From Eudorina sp. 2006-703-Eu-15 (Eukaryota > Chlorophyta > Chlorophyceae > Chlamydomonadales > Volvocaceae): a stretch of DNA of 64,000 bases. Under the pieces are notes generated by a model. That model searched no databases and was not told where the DNA came from. It saw only the letters and a list, made by a program, of their open reading frames with translations. The DNA is taken from assembly GCA_003117195.1 (NCBI GenBank), contig BDSI01000017.1, forward strand, positions 372,001 through 436,000, written 5' to 3'. A program made the position numbers and the translations under genes. Shown here piece by piece: positions 27,201-35,924 of this stretch; the stretch's first letter is position 1, and each line of letters starts with the position of its first letter.

Positions 27201-30200
27201 TTTCCGAGAGTTCGTAGCGTGGCTGGAACGTCACAGGATTGAAACCACGCTGCAGGCTGTGAAGCTCCTTGTATGCGCTTATGTAATCGGCGCGACGAGC
27301 TAAAAGATCGCGCACTTTCCGCAAGGGAAAGTGCTCCCTGACAGGAGGGCACGGCACGGCATCATAGACAAAGATGTAAAGCTAGCTAGGGTATTCATGT
27401 GTTATGTATCTAGGGCGTAATCCCAGAACCCCATAACCTTTCAAGGTGGAAAACACGTTGCGCGAGCATCCTCATACCAAGGTCACCGTTCGATCATTGA
27501 TCACTGACAAAAACCCCGCTGAGAGGATTTTATCCCCGGCTATGGATCGTCCTCAGGAACGGGGTGGTTCGTTCCCTGGTAGCGTGGGCGCGGGGTGTGT
27601 TTCGGTGCACTTGTGGAGCCTGGCGCGGTCGCGTCTCTGCAGTTTATGGTGAGGAAGCTACCTTTAACCGATGATCCGCGGGGTCCACTGCAACATCATT
27701 ACGAATAACTGTAAGCCGATATGGCATCGCTACACCGAGCGACCAAGGGGCCCAAATGGTTCCCTCCCCCCATCTGATATTGCTTTCAGTCTGAAAACCA
27801 TGGCATGACTACGCTACTTACGGGCTGTAAGGAGGAATGACAGCGGCGTACCCATTTAACGCATCCCCAAGGAAACATATCAAGTCCTTAGGTGGCCTTC
27901 CCTGGGGTCCCATGATCAAGGTCACGCGCGTCAGCGAACAGGTGTTGCACGTCTGCCGCACGGCCACTTGTCTCTAATGCAAGTACATGCGAAGCTGTAT
28001 ACGCCCAGCGCACCGGGAGTAATAGATAGGACAAGGCGCAGTTTTGCGGCGGCGTTCCATTTGCCCTTTTGATGAACATGGTAATGCCCCTTTAGTTCCC
28101 ACGCCAAGTACCTTCTCTATCTGCCGTTCTATAAGCTAAGCATGATCCTGAATATTCTTGTAGAATAGCAAGCCCACACTCACCTGCAATCGTTAATGAT
28201 AGCACGACCAGCGTGCTGCCACCATGCTGCTGGCAACTGACTAACACTCACACTCGGGCGCCGACTCCAGTATGGGCTGTACTTTTCGTAGATCAGGATC
28301 CGGTCGACCATCCGAAGTAACTGCACTGCTCCCTCTGGCGTCACCTCCGGTATGAAGGCTTTCAGTGAGACGTCTACGTGGATAATGAATCCAGCAGCAG
28401 GAGCACCAACAATGCCTCCATCGACAGGGACAGCGGAGCCACCAGCCGAAGACGTCTGAAATGACTGAGGTTGCAACGGGGATGGCTGGGCAACTTGTGC
28501 GCGCAATGATTGCTCACTGTCCAATGGCGGCTGCTCCACGTCTTGCCGCATACGCTGCGCGCTACTAGAAGGTTTTGCGCCCATGGCTGCCGTACTCTTC
28601 AGAGAACCGGTCGAGGTCGCAGCTGAAGGCCGCTGTGGATCGTTCGCTTGCACGCCTGGTTCCTTTGCACACCTCCGATGGCCACGGATACCAAAGGTAC
28701 CCTGAAACTGCACAGCAAGTGACTGTGGCGAGCGTTGGGGTGCACGTGTGTCACCACCGGTCTGCTTTGTTTGAGGTCCCACCGTTACTGCTACCTGCAT
28801 ACTCCATTGCCGCAGCAGCACAGTCACGAAATCCCAATCCACTGCTGCCGCGGGGCCTGCCGTCGGATGTCCCTCCGAAGTCTTCAGTGCCCTAGCCGGG
28901 ACTGGTTGCATGCGTCCCAGGACCCCTGATCTGCCGCGAGGTCGTAACGACCCAGATGGACGATAGCTGGTGTACAGCTGTCGCGATATTTGTTGCTGCT
29001 GGTCAACAGAGGAGTCGCGCTTTGAAAGGGAGGTGGACTTCGCCATAAGGTAAATAGTGACGCCAGCAACCGATACTTGGGACCCGTTGCAGTCGTCGAC
29101 CCGGTGAAACTTCGCGATAAGGGTGTCCAACCAGTTGTACAACGCCTGAATCCTTGGGAACAGCGTTGACACATTCCGCCAATGGTACAGACGCGAGCGC
29201 AAAGCGAGTGGCGGGCCTGCAGTTCGCATAGGAGCGTAACAGCAGCGGGTATGTCCATTAATTAATAGGACATGACATGAGGCAGTACTCTACGCGTCCG
29301 TCACAGGACCAACTCCAGTTCGGCCGAGCAGGCACGCTGTAAGGTCACAAAATCTGTGCAACCCACATGGCAGGGATAGTTACCCAGCTGACAGGGCCGT
29401 ACAGGCTCCATAAGTGTCACGGCACCTGCCCAGAAACACCACGCTATCGATGACACCCCACAAAGGGTAGGACTATCAATGCTGGCAGGATTACTTACTT
29501 GCAACACTGTGGTCAGTGCCGTCTGCTGGCCGCTCCCGCACGGGTGTCCCTGGCTCAGCTTTAGTGCGCGGCTTCCTCCCGCTTGCCAGTCCAGCGGCAT
29601 GCTGTGAATGACTGTCTGTAATGACGACCGGCGACACATCAATTGTCCGAATCGATATCATGACCATATCTACAGCATCACTGTCAGCAGGTTTGAGTAC
29701 GGGAGATGGGTCGCCAGTTTGTTGGTACTGGAACTCCGTATCTGCAACAAAGACGGATATGTTCCGCAGCGCCAGCGCCACCAAGAATTGCAGTAGCTGA
29801 AGCTGTCGCTCCCGCCAACCAAGGAAACCTGGATGCTGCCTGCCGTCCCACAGCAACGCCTCCAGCGCGTTGAGCTTCCCGCTATGTCGCCGTGGGGGAG
29901 GCGCATTGTCCGGTACCTGCGCGCACGCGGGCGACAGACGCACCAAAACCGAATCCAAGGGCCACCAAGTGAATGCCCAGTACTGAGTATATCATGCGAA
30001 TTCCATCTGCGGCGTCTTTGTGCGGATTCGTGCGGGCCAATACCTTCGGCGCAGTGCGGCGCTGGAGGACTCGGACAGCTGCCCCAGAGATGACCAGGGT
30101 AAGCGCTGCCGAAGACGTCGGCCACAGCAACTGCAGCCGCTTGATGGACACTGATTGAACTGTTACAGAACCTGTCGAAAGCTCAAGCAATTTGTCCGGG

Positions 30201-30511
30201 ACCACGACGTCGCGCAAGAGGACCCCTACACCCGGGTTGACAGGTGACGACGGACGTCAGGGTACATATCCTTTAGGCGTTTTTCGAGCCGCACTGAGGA
30301 TGGATACCCCATGTATTGACTGCTTACCCCCAGGGCATGGCTCCACGACGCAGCCGTCTCCATCTTTGATTACCCCCGAACGCTTTAGAAGCGAGCGAAC
30401 GACAAGTACTGATGCGTTGTTCAGGAAATTTGTATAATACGCTGCTGCACATAAGCAACCTAAAACGATCCACGGCAACAGGGGGAAGAATACCACGAGA
30501 ACGAGTCCCAT
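1080..30511 (-). CDS. VPS13: Giant VPS13/chorein-family bridge-like lipid transfer protein, ~35 exons
   Basis: Family role: rod-like proteins that move glycerophospholipids in bulk between organelle membranes at contact sites. In order along the gene are N-terminal chorein/VPS13 motifs, many extended beta-groove repeats (including WEHLLEPW and LIEPMQL, like the family's 'EPW' signature), a VAB (SHR-BD) region, and a long C-terminal part with amphipathic helices. The first six exons (30511-30328, 30225-30044, 29916-29499, 29216-28184, 27337-26476, 25426-24923) join in one frame for 1,061 residues. Later exons are approximate. Summed open blocks suggest about 5,000 residues, longer than typical VPS13 (3,100-4,000). 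The start is ATG 30511, and the stop at 1080 is tentative because a GTGAGG donor-like site lies just before it. The membrane segment at the very N-terminus is unusual. A split into two genes cannot be excluded but no internal start or stop argues for it. Confidence 0.82.
3419..3495. repeat. (TAA)n microsatellite
   Basis: Nearly perfect ATA/TAA trinucleotide array, about 25 units, in the intron between VPS13 C-terminal exon blocks. It directly abuts a GC-rich dispersed repeat. Confidence 0.9.
3495..3551 (+). repeat. Dispersed GC-rich repeat, copy 1
   Basis: Begins AGTACGCCGGCCGGAGCCTG and shares roughly 55 bases with 13513-13568, with scattered differences. It follows the (TAA)n tract in an intron of the VPS13-like gene. 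Family unknown. The length and GC-rich head would fit a truncated short interspersed element. Confidence 0.6.
6480..6670. repeat. AT-rich intronic tract
   Basis: Low-complexity stretch almost wholly of A and T with TATA/ATAT runs, in a VPS13 intron between exon blocks 6958-6800 and 6277-6111. No coding capacity. Confidence 0.75.
6800..10109 (-). CDS. VPS13-like gene, segment 4: VAB (SHR-BD) adaptor-binding region
   Basis: In VPS13 the VAB domain binds Pro-x-Pro adaptor proteins that choose the membrane contact site. Exon blocks: 10109-9871, 9344-9047, 8691-8458, 8331-7881, ~7821-7561, 6958-6800. Visible motifs in order are YLIQNLTGLTMSYW ('Y.IRN.TG..L.YW'), VIVLSFEGSWMPIP, VDVALVGRTKILNIHSALYV ('V......K.V.IRSAL.V.N'), SLKPGE joined across an intron to GRYLPVVAALGGTLYLEA ('LKPGE.Y.LP......L.V'), IKICPTVVLTNSLPYHMEGY ('..P..VLENLLPY.LEY'), and VPPGETHRLYLDMHKQLVLS ('..PGE.......L...L.LQ'). 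The order and spacing match VPS13 VAB repeats well, and this is the strongest evidence that the gene belongs to the VPS13 branch rather than SABRE or Csf1. Confidence 0.85.
8804..8910 (+). repeat. Intronic SINE-like repeat with (ATT) tail, copy 1
   Basis: Element reads GCGGTGGCGGGAGGTGCAAC, then GGGGAAACCCATAACC, then CCGAGTCGTA, and ends in a (TTA/ATT) tail. It is related to 15957-16020, 24780-24868, 25466-25545 and 26338-26421. It lies in the intron between the VAB exons at 9047 and 8691. Confidence 0.6.
10290..10500. repeat. AT-rich intronic tract
   Basis: Low-complexity A/T tract rich in ATT/ATG/ATC triplets, within the intron between exon blocks ending near 10690 and starting at 10109 of the VPS13-like gene. 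No gene seen. Confidence 0.6.
10690..17163 (-). CDS. VPS13-like gene, segment 3: central groove repeats (second half)
   Basis: Approximate exon blocks: 17163-16858 (weak), 16330-16050, 15651-15405, 15177-14210, ~13400-13290 (weak), 12988-12735, ~12430-11990, 11690-11485, 11182-11018, 10952-10690. The clearest family signature is in 11182-11018, where GRWEHLLEPWPAELHLSD matches the VPS13 'W.PL.EPW...L.' hallmark. The next block, VSSNELMKVTFHPSCLLTL, matches the following 'S...LN.NVT..LL..L'. Block 11690-11485 (VNASIKSLGLVLCDDKP) fits the family's 'IKVSLSGIGISLVDN' strand. Block 15177-14210 starts cleanly after CTGCAG at 15178 and includes LILTNSQVYLPV, like the '..I.AP.I.IP' strand. Its likely donor, AG|GCAAGC near 14.2 kb, may be a GC-type splice site. 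Confidence 0.72.
13513..13568 (+). repeat. Dispersed GC-rich repeat, copy 2
   Basis: AGTACGCCGGCCGGAGCCTG start, then GCGTGCATTAATGGGGTGG. It is the second copy of the repeat at 3495-3551, in the same orientation, also within a VPS13 intron. Unlike copy 1 it is not preceded by a trinucleotide array. Confidence 0.6.
15705..15956. repeat. AT-rich intronic tract (AAT/ATA triplets)
   Basis: About 250 bases of imperfect AAT/ATA/AAC triplets in a VPS13 intron. It forms the tail of the SINE-like repeat copy at 15957-16020, read in the minus direction. Confidence 0.75.
15957..16020 (-). repeat. Intronic SINE-like repeat, copy 2
   Basis: On the plus strand: TACGCCTCGG, then GTGTGTTATGGGAGTGGA, then GGCCCTTCCGCC. 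It matches the reverse complement of copy 1, with the AT-rich tail at 15705-15956. Located in a VPS13 intron. Confidence 0.6.
17560..25426 (-). CDS. VPS13-like gene, segment 2: central groove repeats (first half)
   Basis: Approximate exon blocks (high to low): 25426-24923 (exact), 24190-23690, 22985-22583, 22390-20719, ~20560-20333, 20201-19196, 19096-18963, 18561-18287, 18157-17560. The joins between several of these, notably before 24190, are not resolved and a short exon may be missing. Coding blocks alternate beta-strand-like stretches with Ser/Pro/Thr-rich linkers. Recognisable pieces are CITWLRRYSNNLVYAVGSIL (like the family's 'V..L.RF..E...Y') and, near 17.7 kb, HLIEPMQLKGVVFHH followed by ISALGAMEATLGPQQYQRM, which parallels VPS13 '.IIEP....L.......LDVNLSYQDY..L'. 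The largest block (22390-20719) starts with an arginine-rich helix-like region, then a low-complexity linker. Confidence 0.7.
24780..24868 (-). repeat. Intronic SINE-like repeat, degenerate copy 3
   Basis: GAGGGTGTAGGTTTCCCCTT matches the reverse complement of the copy at 25466-25545 with few differences. The rest is more diverged. It lies just after the VPS13 exon ending at 24923. Confidence 0.4.
25466..25545 (+). repeat. Intronic SINE-like repeat, copy 4
   Basis: Starts with a small tandem duplication of GGCCGGTGGAG, then AAGGCAAGGGGAAACCCATA and a decayed end before an AT-rich tract. It sits in the VPS13 intron 24-base-pairs-class distance upstream of the exon boundary at 25426 (transcript sense), facing copy 5 at the other end of the same intron. 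Confidence 0.55.
26060..26337. repeat. AT-rich intronic tract
   Basis: Low-complexity A/T tract with ATT and TAA triplets in the VPS13 intron 26475-25427. It joins the tail side of the repeat copy at 26338-26421. Confidence 0.7.
26338..26421 (-). repeat. Intronic SINE-like repeat, copy 5
   Basis: Plus strand reads CTACGCCTCGG, AGGAGTGGAAAGGTTATGGG, then TTTGCACCTTCCGCC. It is an inverted copy relative to 25466-25545 in the same intron, with both AT-rich tails facing inward. Confidence 0.6.
26476..30511 (-). CDS. VPS13-like gene, segment 1: membrane anchor and chorein N-terminal region
   Basis: Five exons in phase. Residues ~2-27 (MGLVLVVFFPLLPWIVLGCL...) form one hydrophobic helix followed by basic residues. 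Then comes the chorein-like groove (GVLLRDVVVPDKLLELSTG, SVSIKRLQLLW, LVISGAAVRVLQRR), corresponding to the 'L.NL.L...VK.G.IG.L.LKIPW...V...I..V.LL' pattern. Exon 3 has LQFLVALALRNISVFVADTEFQYQ, like the family's 'IKNVHIRYED'. Exon 4 ends YEKYSPYWSRRPSVSVSQ then WWQHAGRAI, equivalent to VPS13 'KYRP..P....WWKYA'. Exon 5 opens with RRADYISAYKELH, equivalent to 'RR.DYV.LYK'. The TM segment plus RDVVV also recalls SABRE/BLTP2 proteins, but the WW and YK motifs point to VPS13. Serine/proline-rich linkers interrupt the groove. Confidence 0.85.
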
Positions 30512-30866
30512 GCTCAAGTCCTACCGCCAAAATGCATATTGGTACAGAGCTGGTTACGGAGACGGAAATGGGACATGGTACACATATGAAAAGGTTTTCC
30601 GTCGCAGCTGACTGAAGCGGGAAGTGCGTACGGGATTAATTCGTTCGCTGCAACCGTCACTCCCCAACCTGGTTGACTCAAGTTGTTGTGCAAGTCATGT
30701 GTCCGTTAATTGAACTTTAATGTACGCTGTGTAAAACTTTCGTTATTATTGCTGAATTGTAGCGGACGGGCATTGTTTCGGCACATTTTGCAATACCTGC
30801 GTAAACGGAGCAGGCATATTGCTATGCAGACCTGTACATTTGTATTGTGAGGTATTCCCTCTCCGA
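30512..30866. promoter_or_regulatory. Divergent promoter region, VPS13-like / RAP protein
   Basis: The start codons of the minus-strand VPS13-like gene (30511) and the plus-strand RAP gene (30867) are 355 bases apart and point away from each other, so promoters and both 5' UTRs must share this stretch. No TATA box or known element can be assigned with confidence. Confidence 0.5.
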
Positions 30867-33800
30867 ATGTTGCGTCAAGGGCTTTGCGGAGCTGCGGCAG
30901 GCCTTCAGGGCGATTGTATGACACTCGCTGGGCGCTCACTGGGGAAGCTCACAAGTCCCGGAATATCCGCATATCTGCCTGATGCTTCTTCAAGCGCTGT
31001 GCAAGTGAGGCCCGCGCGTAGTCATCCCGCCGGGGCCGGCCTTTCACACGCGCGCGCCCACGCCGGCATTGCACAGGCAACATCCCGTGTGTCGGAGTGC
31101 TTCGGTCAGGAGGCTGCCACACAATCGCAGCTCGGCACCTCGGGAACTCCTGTCTCGTGCCCTTGGACGTCACCAGATAGCAACCCGGCACACCTAGAAT
31201 GTCATGTCAACTCGCCCTACGCTTGTGGAGCCGGGCTGGCAGCAGCCTCCAACGGTGCGGTGGCAACGTCTGCATGGGAAACATGTTGGGATGGGCGGAC
31301 GCCAATCCCAAAAACCACAGGCCTTGCACAGGACGCCGCCGGACGAACAGCGATAGACACCTTGGCATTCGGCATGGCGTGTGCGCGGACACACAATTCG
31401 TTAAAGCTGTTCGTCCAGCCTTCACGACCTCTTCACGGCATGGTGAGCGTCATGCGCGCAGCCGAGTCCGCACGGGACCTCCTCGCCGCTGTCACGCAAC
31501 CCGTCTCGTACACCGAGCTGGCGGCACACCTCGCCCGCGATTACAGCATGGAACTTTTCGACTCGCTGTCGGGGCTGGTGCTGTGCCACGTGGATGAGCT
31601 CAATGGTGCGTCAGGCTTGGGTTGCTCGATGTATTACGGACATAGGACGACAGTTTGCTGGCATGTAAGCGTAGCTTGTTGGCGTGTCCGTGTAACTTGC
31701 GCGCATGCAGAGGGGAAGTGGCATCCGCATCGTGGTATCCATAAGAAATTTCGCTCGTTGAAACTTGACGCATGCAAGCCATGACGCGCGTTGGTTCGGT
31801 AGGCAGGTGGGGAAGGGCCCGGCTGCTGCGATGCGAGCTGCTTGGGCTTGATAGCTGACGCGTCACAGCATGGGCCCTTACGGAGCGTGAACCCGGGTTT
31901 CCTGCACGGCGCAGTGATTACTTACTAATGCAGCCGTCCGCTGCAACGGCATCAGCTCGTAAACCATGCGGATCGGCCCCAGTTGGCTCTTCTGCAAACT
32001 TCGCCGCTGCCTTTCGTAGCTGAATAAGACAACGCCGTACCTTGATCGCTAATCCTGTGGCCTTTGACCAAGGCAGTCTGGCTGCGTCGTTTACGTCGTG
32101 TGCGCAGGTCCCGAACTAAGCAACCTTCTGTGGGCATACTGCACCGTCGGCCACCGTGACCTTGGCGTGGTGACTTGCATCATGCAGTCCTTGTTCGGAA
32201 AGCTGCATGAGCTGGGCCCTGCAGACCTGGCGAATACACTATGGGCAATGACCCGCTTTGGACTGTATGATTCTGAATTTGTTTCGGCTGCTTCCGAGCA
32301 AGTCTGGGATCGACTACCAGGCACGACTCCGCGTCAGCTGGCGTCTATTGTGCAGGTGAGCACGTGGGTAGTTTGTAGCGCAGCAGCATGCTTGGGGCGT
32401 GCCGTATCAGTATTCCTTTGACGGGGTCGAAGCGCGACTTGACGCGTGCCAGTTTGGAAAGCCGGCGCGTCCGCAGTCGATGTATTGCGTTGCAACACGC
32501 ATCTCATGTGCAACGCAATGCCGTGCAGCTCAGCCAACACTGTCACGTTACCCTTACCTTCTGTGCAGTCGTACGCATGGTTTCGGCAGCGAGATCCGCA
32601 TTTGGAAGAGGATGAGGACCTCTTGCGCAGCATCGCAGTGAGAATCCGGGAGCATCTATCAGCGGCGAGCGTCACCGATGTGGCATTGGTGCTCTCTGGC
32701 ATGGCAAGACTGCGGCGCAGCGATCCTGCCCTTCTCGCAGATGCCAGCGCGCTGCTGCGGGCGATGGCCGAAGAAGCGGAGCTGCCGGCCCTCGCGGAGG
32801 CCATATGGGCTTGTGCTCTGCTGCAGCACCGAGACATGGAGCTCATGGGGCTTATCACCTCGCGGGTCGCGTCGGTGCTCCACCATTCGACAAGCCTTCC
32901 ACAGGGCTCTTCGCCCGTGTCAGCAGCCGCGGGGCCTGGCGCCTACAATCTGCCCTCGCGGCTGAGCACTACGCCTTCGCAGCCCGTGCCTAACAGCAAG
33001 TCGGCGGCGCTTTCGAACGTGGGCTCGGTGCCAATGGTGGACGTGCCTGTGCGCTTCTCCATTCCAGATAGTGGTTCGGAGTTGCGGCAGCCACAGAACC
33101 ACAGTCACGAGCGTTTGTTCGACTCCAAGGTGAAGTGGCTGGCGCAAAGTTTTGTTTCCGGTGCTGAGGATGCCTCAAGCATCACGCAGCGGCAGCTGGG
33201 CAAGTCAGTTTCCGGACGTGTGACAACGGAGGGCTTCAGCGCTCTATGGCCCACAACTGTCGGTCCAGGCGGCCGCAAACATGGATGCTCGTTGTACGAG
33301 CGTTTTAATCCGTCTCTGCCGGATAATTGGCAAGTGGTATCCGCAATAGCCGCCGGCACCTCACCACCTTCCGGCCTCCAAACGGGAGCTCGTCGCCACA
33401 AAGAGAATTGCAGCCTTCCGGCGGCGGCCAGCTATCAGCGAGGACATAATGAGCAGGTTGGCCAAAGTAGGAGTCAGGCGGCTGACCAGCAGCAGCTCGT
33501 GGTTTCCGCCGATGCGGCAGCGCTTCTAGATGCGGACGTGGTTTCGAAGCTGCTCTGGTCCTACGGCGTGCTCAACTGCTACAGCAGCTCGCTCAACACC
33601 TTACTGTTTCGGCAGTTACAACGTCTTGACCACGACAATATGTCTTGGTCAGCGCTGGCGAGGTTGATGAGCGCGCAGGCCATGGTGTTCGAGCTGCAGC
33701 CAAGCCCCGTGTGTAAGATGTGCCTTTCAAGTAGTTGACATTACTGGACATCTGTGACACGCAGTCGATACCGTGTATCAATGCGCATTTCAAATGCCAC

Positions 33801-35655
33801 ACGAGCGGTTGTGTTGCTGGTTGCTTGTTACCATATTTCCTAGGAGCTAGGACATGCCTAACTATTTGGACAACCCATTCTCCAAGTATCGGCGAGTATA
33901 GCTAATCCTGCGGCGTTGCCGGATGCCGTGTATTTCTGCATTGCCGATGAACCTACGCGTTGGCCGTCCTGCCCTGCTGCGCGAATCCCCAGGCCGTGTG
34001 AACCCGCTGGAAGCCGAGTCGGTGACAGCCTGGAGTCGTTTGCTGCGGGCGCGTGCCCCCTTGCACAAGCTGCCCGAGCGCTACCTGCCGGCGTGCTTCG
34101 TGGCGTTCAGCGCGGAGCGCATGGATCGTGATGACATGGGGAGCAATGCTAAGCCCGCCGGCAGTTCTGGAGAAACACGCCAGCAAATGTCGATAGGCCC
34201 ACTCAGCAGGTGCGCTGCTCAGTTATTGCGAATCTGCGCAGAACTCTAGAGTTGTGTCATGCGCGTTCGCAACCAAGGGTAATGTTAGCCCGCGCTATTT
34301 GTCATGGCACGCTCATGAGCCCAAAGCAAGCCACGTGGGCTTGTCGAGCGTATTAACCGGGGCGTATGAATGCGACTGCGACTTGACGTTGGTGACACCT
34401 GCACGTGCGCGGAACGCTTTATGTTGATAATACCCTGAAAACAATGTCGAGGCCGTTTGGAAAGGATACGTGAATAGAGCTGTCCGTCCTGCTGGTTTGT
34501 GTGGCCCTACTCCCTAAAACCAAGCGCATAAAGTGTGACGCCGCGACTGCTAATACTTTCCCATGGAAGCAGGGCCGCGCTACAGGAAGATGTTGCAAGG
34601 ACGCTGCGTAGCATGGGGATCCAGTTGCGTCCATCGGCAACAGTTGACGGCTTCTTCGACATGGAGCACACAGCCCTGTGAGGTTTGGGTGCGGGTAGTA
34701 CTGGTTGCACGCCGTGGCCGGATACCGTGTGCATTTACAGCACGCGTGCGTGGATCTTCGGCATCCTGGCCTCACAAATCTATGAGCGGGTTTTGGTAGA
34801 AATCTTGTCATCGTATGCGAGCGCGGGGCTCCGTCCAAATTACGGATCCCCGGCGTTTCCGCGTGTGCCTACACGCAGCGCCAGTACGGGCATCGAGCTG
34901 TATTTGCCGCCCCCTTTAACGGAGAAAATCCGATGCTGCTGCAAGCTAAAACAACTTGACCACGATCATGGCGTCCTGCAATTAATGCTTTCATCGGGGT
35001 AGAAAATAGACGACGAACGCCAGCCCAGACATCCTTCACGCGCAAGTGAGCCGCACGGAAACGACATGCAATCATCTACGGGCCCGCAGGCCATGGAGCC
35101 ACGATGCAACTGTCTCCATCATTGGTCACTGTGCTATAGGATTATGTGAGGAGGATGAGGACCGGAGCGGGGGCCATGAGTACATATCAGTGTTCACGAA
35201 GAACTTACTGAAGCCGGGGGGATGTGTTGCTCTATGTTCGCAACCACCTGCCAAAATGAGCCAATGTGCCTGCGTTGGCTTCGCGACTTGTCCCTTGACT
35301 TGCCCTACGCCCTCGGCTCGGCAGGATTAATGGCCTCACCATCTGCCTGGAGGTCCTCCCTGCGGACAGTTGCACGTTGGGCCCTCCGTACAGCCCCATG
35401 GGTCCAGCGGTTGCGCGCCTTCGGTCTTTGGAGTTCCGCGGCTGGACTCCTCTGGTCGTCCCATTCTTCGAATGGGAGGCGTTGGCGCCTGACGACGAGC
35501 TTCCATTCTGGGCGGGCGGCGCGGGTTCCATCGGCGACGCGAAGCAGATGCAGTCGGCGGCATCCTCGCGGCAGCTGTACCTGCGCCGCAAGCTGGAGGA
35601 TTTGTTGGGTGAGGAGCTGCCGTTGCTGACCTTCCCCAATCGGCGCACGTGCTAG
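30867..35655 (+). CDS. RAP-domain putative organelle RNA-binding protein, 6 exons
   Basis: Join: 30867-31605, 32108-32355, 32569-33708, 33902-34209, 34573-34677, 35325-35655 (956 residues). Phases agree throughout. The donor near 33708-33712 is the least certain. The N-terminus (MLRQGLCGAAAGLQ...) is rich in Ala, Arg and Ser and poor in acids, like a chloroplast or mitochondrial transit peptide. Helical repeats of the FASTK/OPR-like type follow: LSNLLWAYC, PADLANTLWAMTRFG, VTDVALVLSGMARL, LPALAEAIWACALL, VVSKLLWSYGVL. Near the C-terminus, VARTLRSMGI and DGFFDMEHTAL lead into a RAP domain (INGLTICLEV, ARLRSLEFRGWTPLVVPFFE, RQLYLRRKLEDLLG). Such proteins in green algae stabilise, splice or activate translation of organelle transcripts. 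The specific RNA target cannot be read from sequence. First ATG in frame chosen. Confidence 0.88.
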
Positions 35656-35669
35656 ATTGTGCTGAGTTC

Positions 35670-35693
35670 GTGCCCCATGGGGCCATGGGGCAC
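35670..35693. other. 24-bp palindrome in RAP gene 3' region
   Basis: GTGCCCCATGG, GG, CCATGGGGCAC: two perfectly complementary 11-base arms around two bases, 15 bases after the RAP stop codon. In RNA it could form a stable hairpin in the 3' UTR. Confidence 0.6.
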
Positions 35694-35845
35694 ATGGAAG
35701 AAGGCACGCTAGTACCAGCGACTCCAAATGACGAACATGTCAGCACTTCACAAGCAGGATAGGTTGCGGCGTAGCCATGGCGTTGCTGCCACATACCTTT
35801 GGGAACAGGACAGTGTGTGTTGGGAGTTGTTGAGTCCTTCGCATG

Positions 35846-35924
35846 AGCTAACTGATAACAGTACTAGCTAACTGGTAACCGTATCAGCTAACCGATAACA
35901 ACGTCAGCTAACCAATACGTGCAG
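35846..35924. repeat. Tandem repeat, 20-bp unit, ~4 copies
   Basis: Unit starts AGCTAACYGRTAAC and recurs at 35846, 35866, 35886 and 35906. The last unit is partly diverged. It lies in the RAP 3' region or intergenic space. Confidence 0.8.

Noticed and set aside
27888..28079. Possible extra VPS13 exon
   Set aside because: Exon 28184 joins 27337 directly in phase and restores the expected RR-DY-YK motif, so this frame is intronic.
30328..30511. Assignment of the giant gene to SABRE/BLTP2 on the basis of TM plus RDVVV
   Set aside because: Later exons carry VPS13-specific signatures (WW..A, EPW, six VAB-type repeats) that SABRE proteins lack.
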